Shown here: in pieces, positions 62,809 through 64,000 of the stretch
How the letters are laid out: each line of letters starts with the position of its first letter
Position numbering within the stretch: position 1 is the stretch's first letter
NCBI GenBank assembly: GCA_032615215.1
Contig: CP128433.1
Location: 4,386,501-4,450,500 of the forward strand
Source of the DNA: Microbulbifer sp. MKSA007
GTDB lineage: Bacteria > Pseudomonadota > Gammaproteobacteria > Pseudomonadales > Cellvibrionaceae
Direction: 5' to 3'
Length of the DNA: 64,000 nucleotides
The notes under the pieces: model-generated
What the model was told of the DNA's origin: nothing
Seen by the model: the letters and a program-made list of their open reading frames with translations, nothing else
Databases searched by the model: none
Made by a program: the position numbers and the translations under genes

Positions 62809-63693
62809 ATGCGAATCCATACACCAATTTCCGTGGGCATCAGTCTATGCCTTGTCGGGTCAATTACTTATGCGGATGGAAATACAACTACCGTGGAACA
62901 AACGGGTAACAATCACCAGGTGACTGCAAACCAAGTAGACCCAACAACAACTAACAACCTTATTGAGGTTATTCAGGCAGATGAAGCACAGGTTAGCAAA
63001 AGCCGGCAAGACACTTCAACCAACTTGAGTATCATCAGGCATGAACAGGTAACGCTGGGGAATGAAGCTGACTCGACTCAAACTAATTTTTCAGATGATG
63101 CAGAGGTAAATATCTATCAGGAGGGCGCTGGAAATTTCGCCTCTACTTTACAGGACAGTACATCTTCTAGCTTTGTTGACATTTCTCAGTTCAATTCTGC
63201 AAATGACATCATTTTCTCCCAAACAGATAGTAGTTTCGATACAGTCAACCTCTATCAGTCTGGCTTTGATAACCAGATGTTAGTGACTCAAACTACCACC
63301 ACGTTTAACAGCCTAAATGTGTCTCAAACGGGTGATCAAAATAGCGCAGATGCCGAACAAACAGGGTTTGATAATCTGTTGACCTCCTCGCAAACGGGCA
63401 ATCTGAATACTTACTTTTCTATACAAACGGGTGACATCCTGGTAGCAACAAGTACCCAGATAGGAGATGGTAACATTAGTACCCAGACCCAGACGGGAGA
63501 TATTTTGTTGGTTTCTACGCTACAAGATGGTACTGGCAATATGTCCATCGTGGATCAAGCTGGAGCAATGCAAACTGCAAGCAGTACCCAGATAGGAACA
63601 ACTAACCTTCATACTATTACCCAAAGCGTCGACAATCAAACGGCTATTGGCATTCAGAATGGTATGTTAAACCAAGGATTTATCATGCAGTAG
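62809..63693 (+). CDS. Long curlin-repeat amyloid subunit, divergent third copy
   Basis: This 294-residue protein has a signal peptide (MRIHTPISVGISLCLVGSITYA) and about 11 degenerate curlin repeats (EQTGNNHQ, SQTGDQN, EQTGFDN, SQTGNLN, TQIGDGN, DQAGAMQ, TQIGTTN). The early region aligns with copies 1 and 2 (QVDPTTTNNLIEVIQ against QSDPTVTNNLITQTQ), and the end GMLNQGFIMQ resembles their FNMAIIIQ. It is clearly an older relative rather than part of the recent duplication. No CsgC-like gene follows within the window. Confidence 0.82.
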   Translation: MRIHTPISVGISLCLVGSITYADGNTTTVEQTGNNHQVTANQVDPTTTNNLIEVIQADEAQVSKSRQDTSTNLSIIRHEQVTLGNEADSTQTNFSDDAEVNIYQEGAGNFASTLQDSTSSSFVDISQFNSANDIIFSQTDSSFDTVNLYQSGFDNQMLVTQTTTTFNSLNVSQTGDQNSADAEQTGFDNLLTSSQTGNLNTYFSIQTGDILVATSTQIGDGNISTQTQTGDILLVSTLQDGTGNMSIVDQAGAMQTASSTQIGTTNLHTITQSVDNQTAIGIQNGMLNQGFIMQ

Positions 63694-63741
63694 CGGCATA
63701 TTCGTTCCGGCTGAAAGTTATTATATTTTCAATATACATAG

Positions 63742-63820
63742 AGGAAAGAATGCATTTTTTAATGCCAGCTTTAATTTATGAGTCACTTACAAAGCTACCC
63801 AAAGAATGGCATTCTTTCCT
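63742..63820. repeat. Hairpin/MITE-like element with ends AGGAAAGAATGC
   Basis: AGGAAAGAATGC (63742-63753) is the perfect inverse of GCATTCTTTCCT (63809-63820); an inner AGCTTT/AAAGCT pair extends the fold. Its terminal bases resemble those of the 106-base element at 40511-40616. It may double as a terminator for the third curlin gene, but no T-run directly follows. Confidence 0.6.
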
Positions 63821-64000
63821 TACCTGATAAAAATACTGCATCAATATTTTCTTACGTAGCAGTGGTTTCAAAATTCTTCGTCTACAGTTTTCCATGTAAA
63901 CGATTTCTCACATTTTGACGTTACTCACTTCACAGGTAACACAGGCAAAAGTTTTAACGACCGGATTTACCACTAGACGGTAATACACAGGAGTTAGCCG
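63821..64000. other. Right-end intergenic sequence
   Basis: No gene is visible in the last 180 bases. A GGAG-like ribosome site occurs in the final line (CAGGAGTTAGCCG), so a rightward gene may begin just outside the window. Confidence 0.4.

Noticed and set aside
59666..63693. Regular repeats that might be read as a CRISPR or tandem DNA array
   Set aside because: The periodicity is at protein level (curlin Q-x-G-x2-N repeats in long open frames); DNA copies are too divergent and lack spacers of constant length.

Overview
The window looks like chromosome from a marine-type gammaproteobacterium. The block yhbY-rlmE-ftsH-folP-glmM-tpiA-secG-tRNA-Leu(GAG) has classic gammaproteobacterial order (E. 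coli yhbY-rlmE-ftsH-folP-glmM-secG-leuU; pseudomonads also carry tpiA there). The nasT-nasS-nitrate transporter-PP2C/kinase-nirB-nirD-nitrate reductase cluster is arranged as I recall it in pseudomonads. A Cellvibrionales/Microbulbifer-like host is my guess and is not proven by the sequence.

Layout. (1) 1-14031, all on the minus strand: a type 1 BREX phage-defence operon read right to left as HTH regulator, brxA, brxB, brxC, pglX, an ATPase/HNH pair resembling PtuA/PtuB (Septu and retron effectors), pglZ, and brxL cut by the window edge. (2) 14032-15179: an intergenic stretch with a perfect 12-copy heptamer repeat, ending at tRNA-Leu(GAG). (3) 15180-22190: the housekeeping block, ending at yhbY and a REP-like palindrome. 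(4) 22225-27376: a lipoprotein, an S41 protease lipoprotein and pntBA transhydrogenase. (5) 28152-39329: nitrate/nitrite assimilation, with an attenuator-like leader before the transporter. (6) 39398-46516: a LysR regulator and LysE exporter, VOC and dienelactone hydrolase proteins, SoxR with a SoxR-type promoter, a 51-codon small ORF, an MFS exporter and an ABC-2 exporter. (7) 46575-52134: a broken GFA gene, then a TetR-controlled RND efflux pair with twin operators. (8) 52198-55548: a metallo-beta-lactamase-fold hydrolase, a GDPD-like enzyme and an unknown membrane protein. (9) 56255-63693: a curli locus csgD-E-F-G followed by one short and three long curlin-repeat subunits, two of which are a recent tandem duplication that includes the 5' leader.

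The most interesting points are the two-gene ATPase/HNH module translationally coupled inside the BREX operon, and the split of pglX exactly at a G6 tract where one extra G restores a full-length methyltransferase. Poly-G phase variation of pglX is known from the Streptomyces Pgl system. However, yhbY (A5) and csgF (T7) are also each one base short in a homopolymer, so a systematic base-calling deficit in this assembly is a serious competing explanation.
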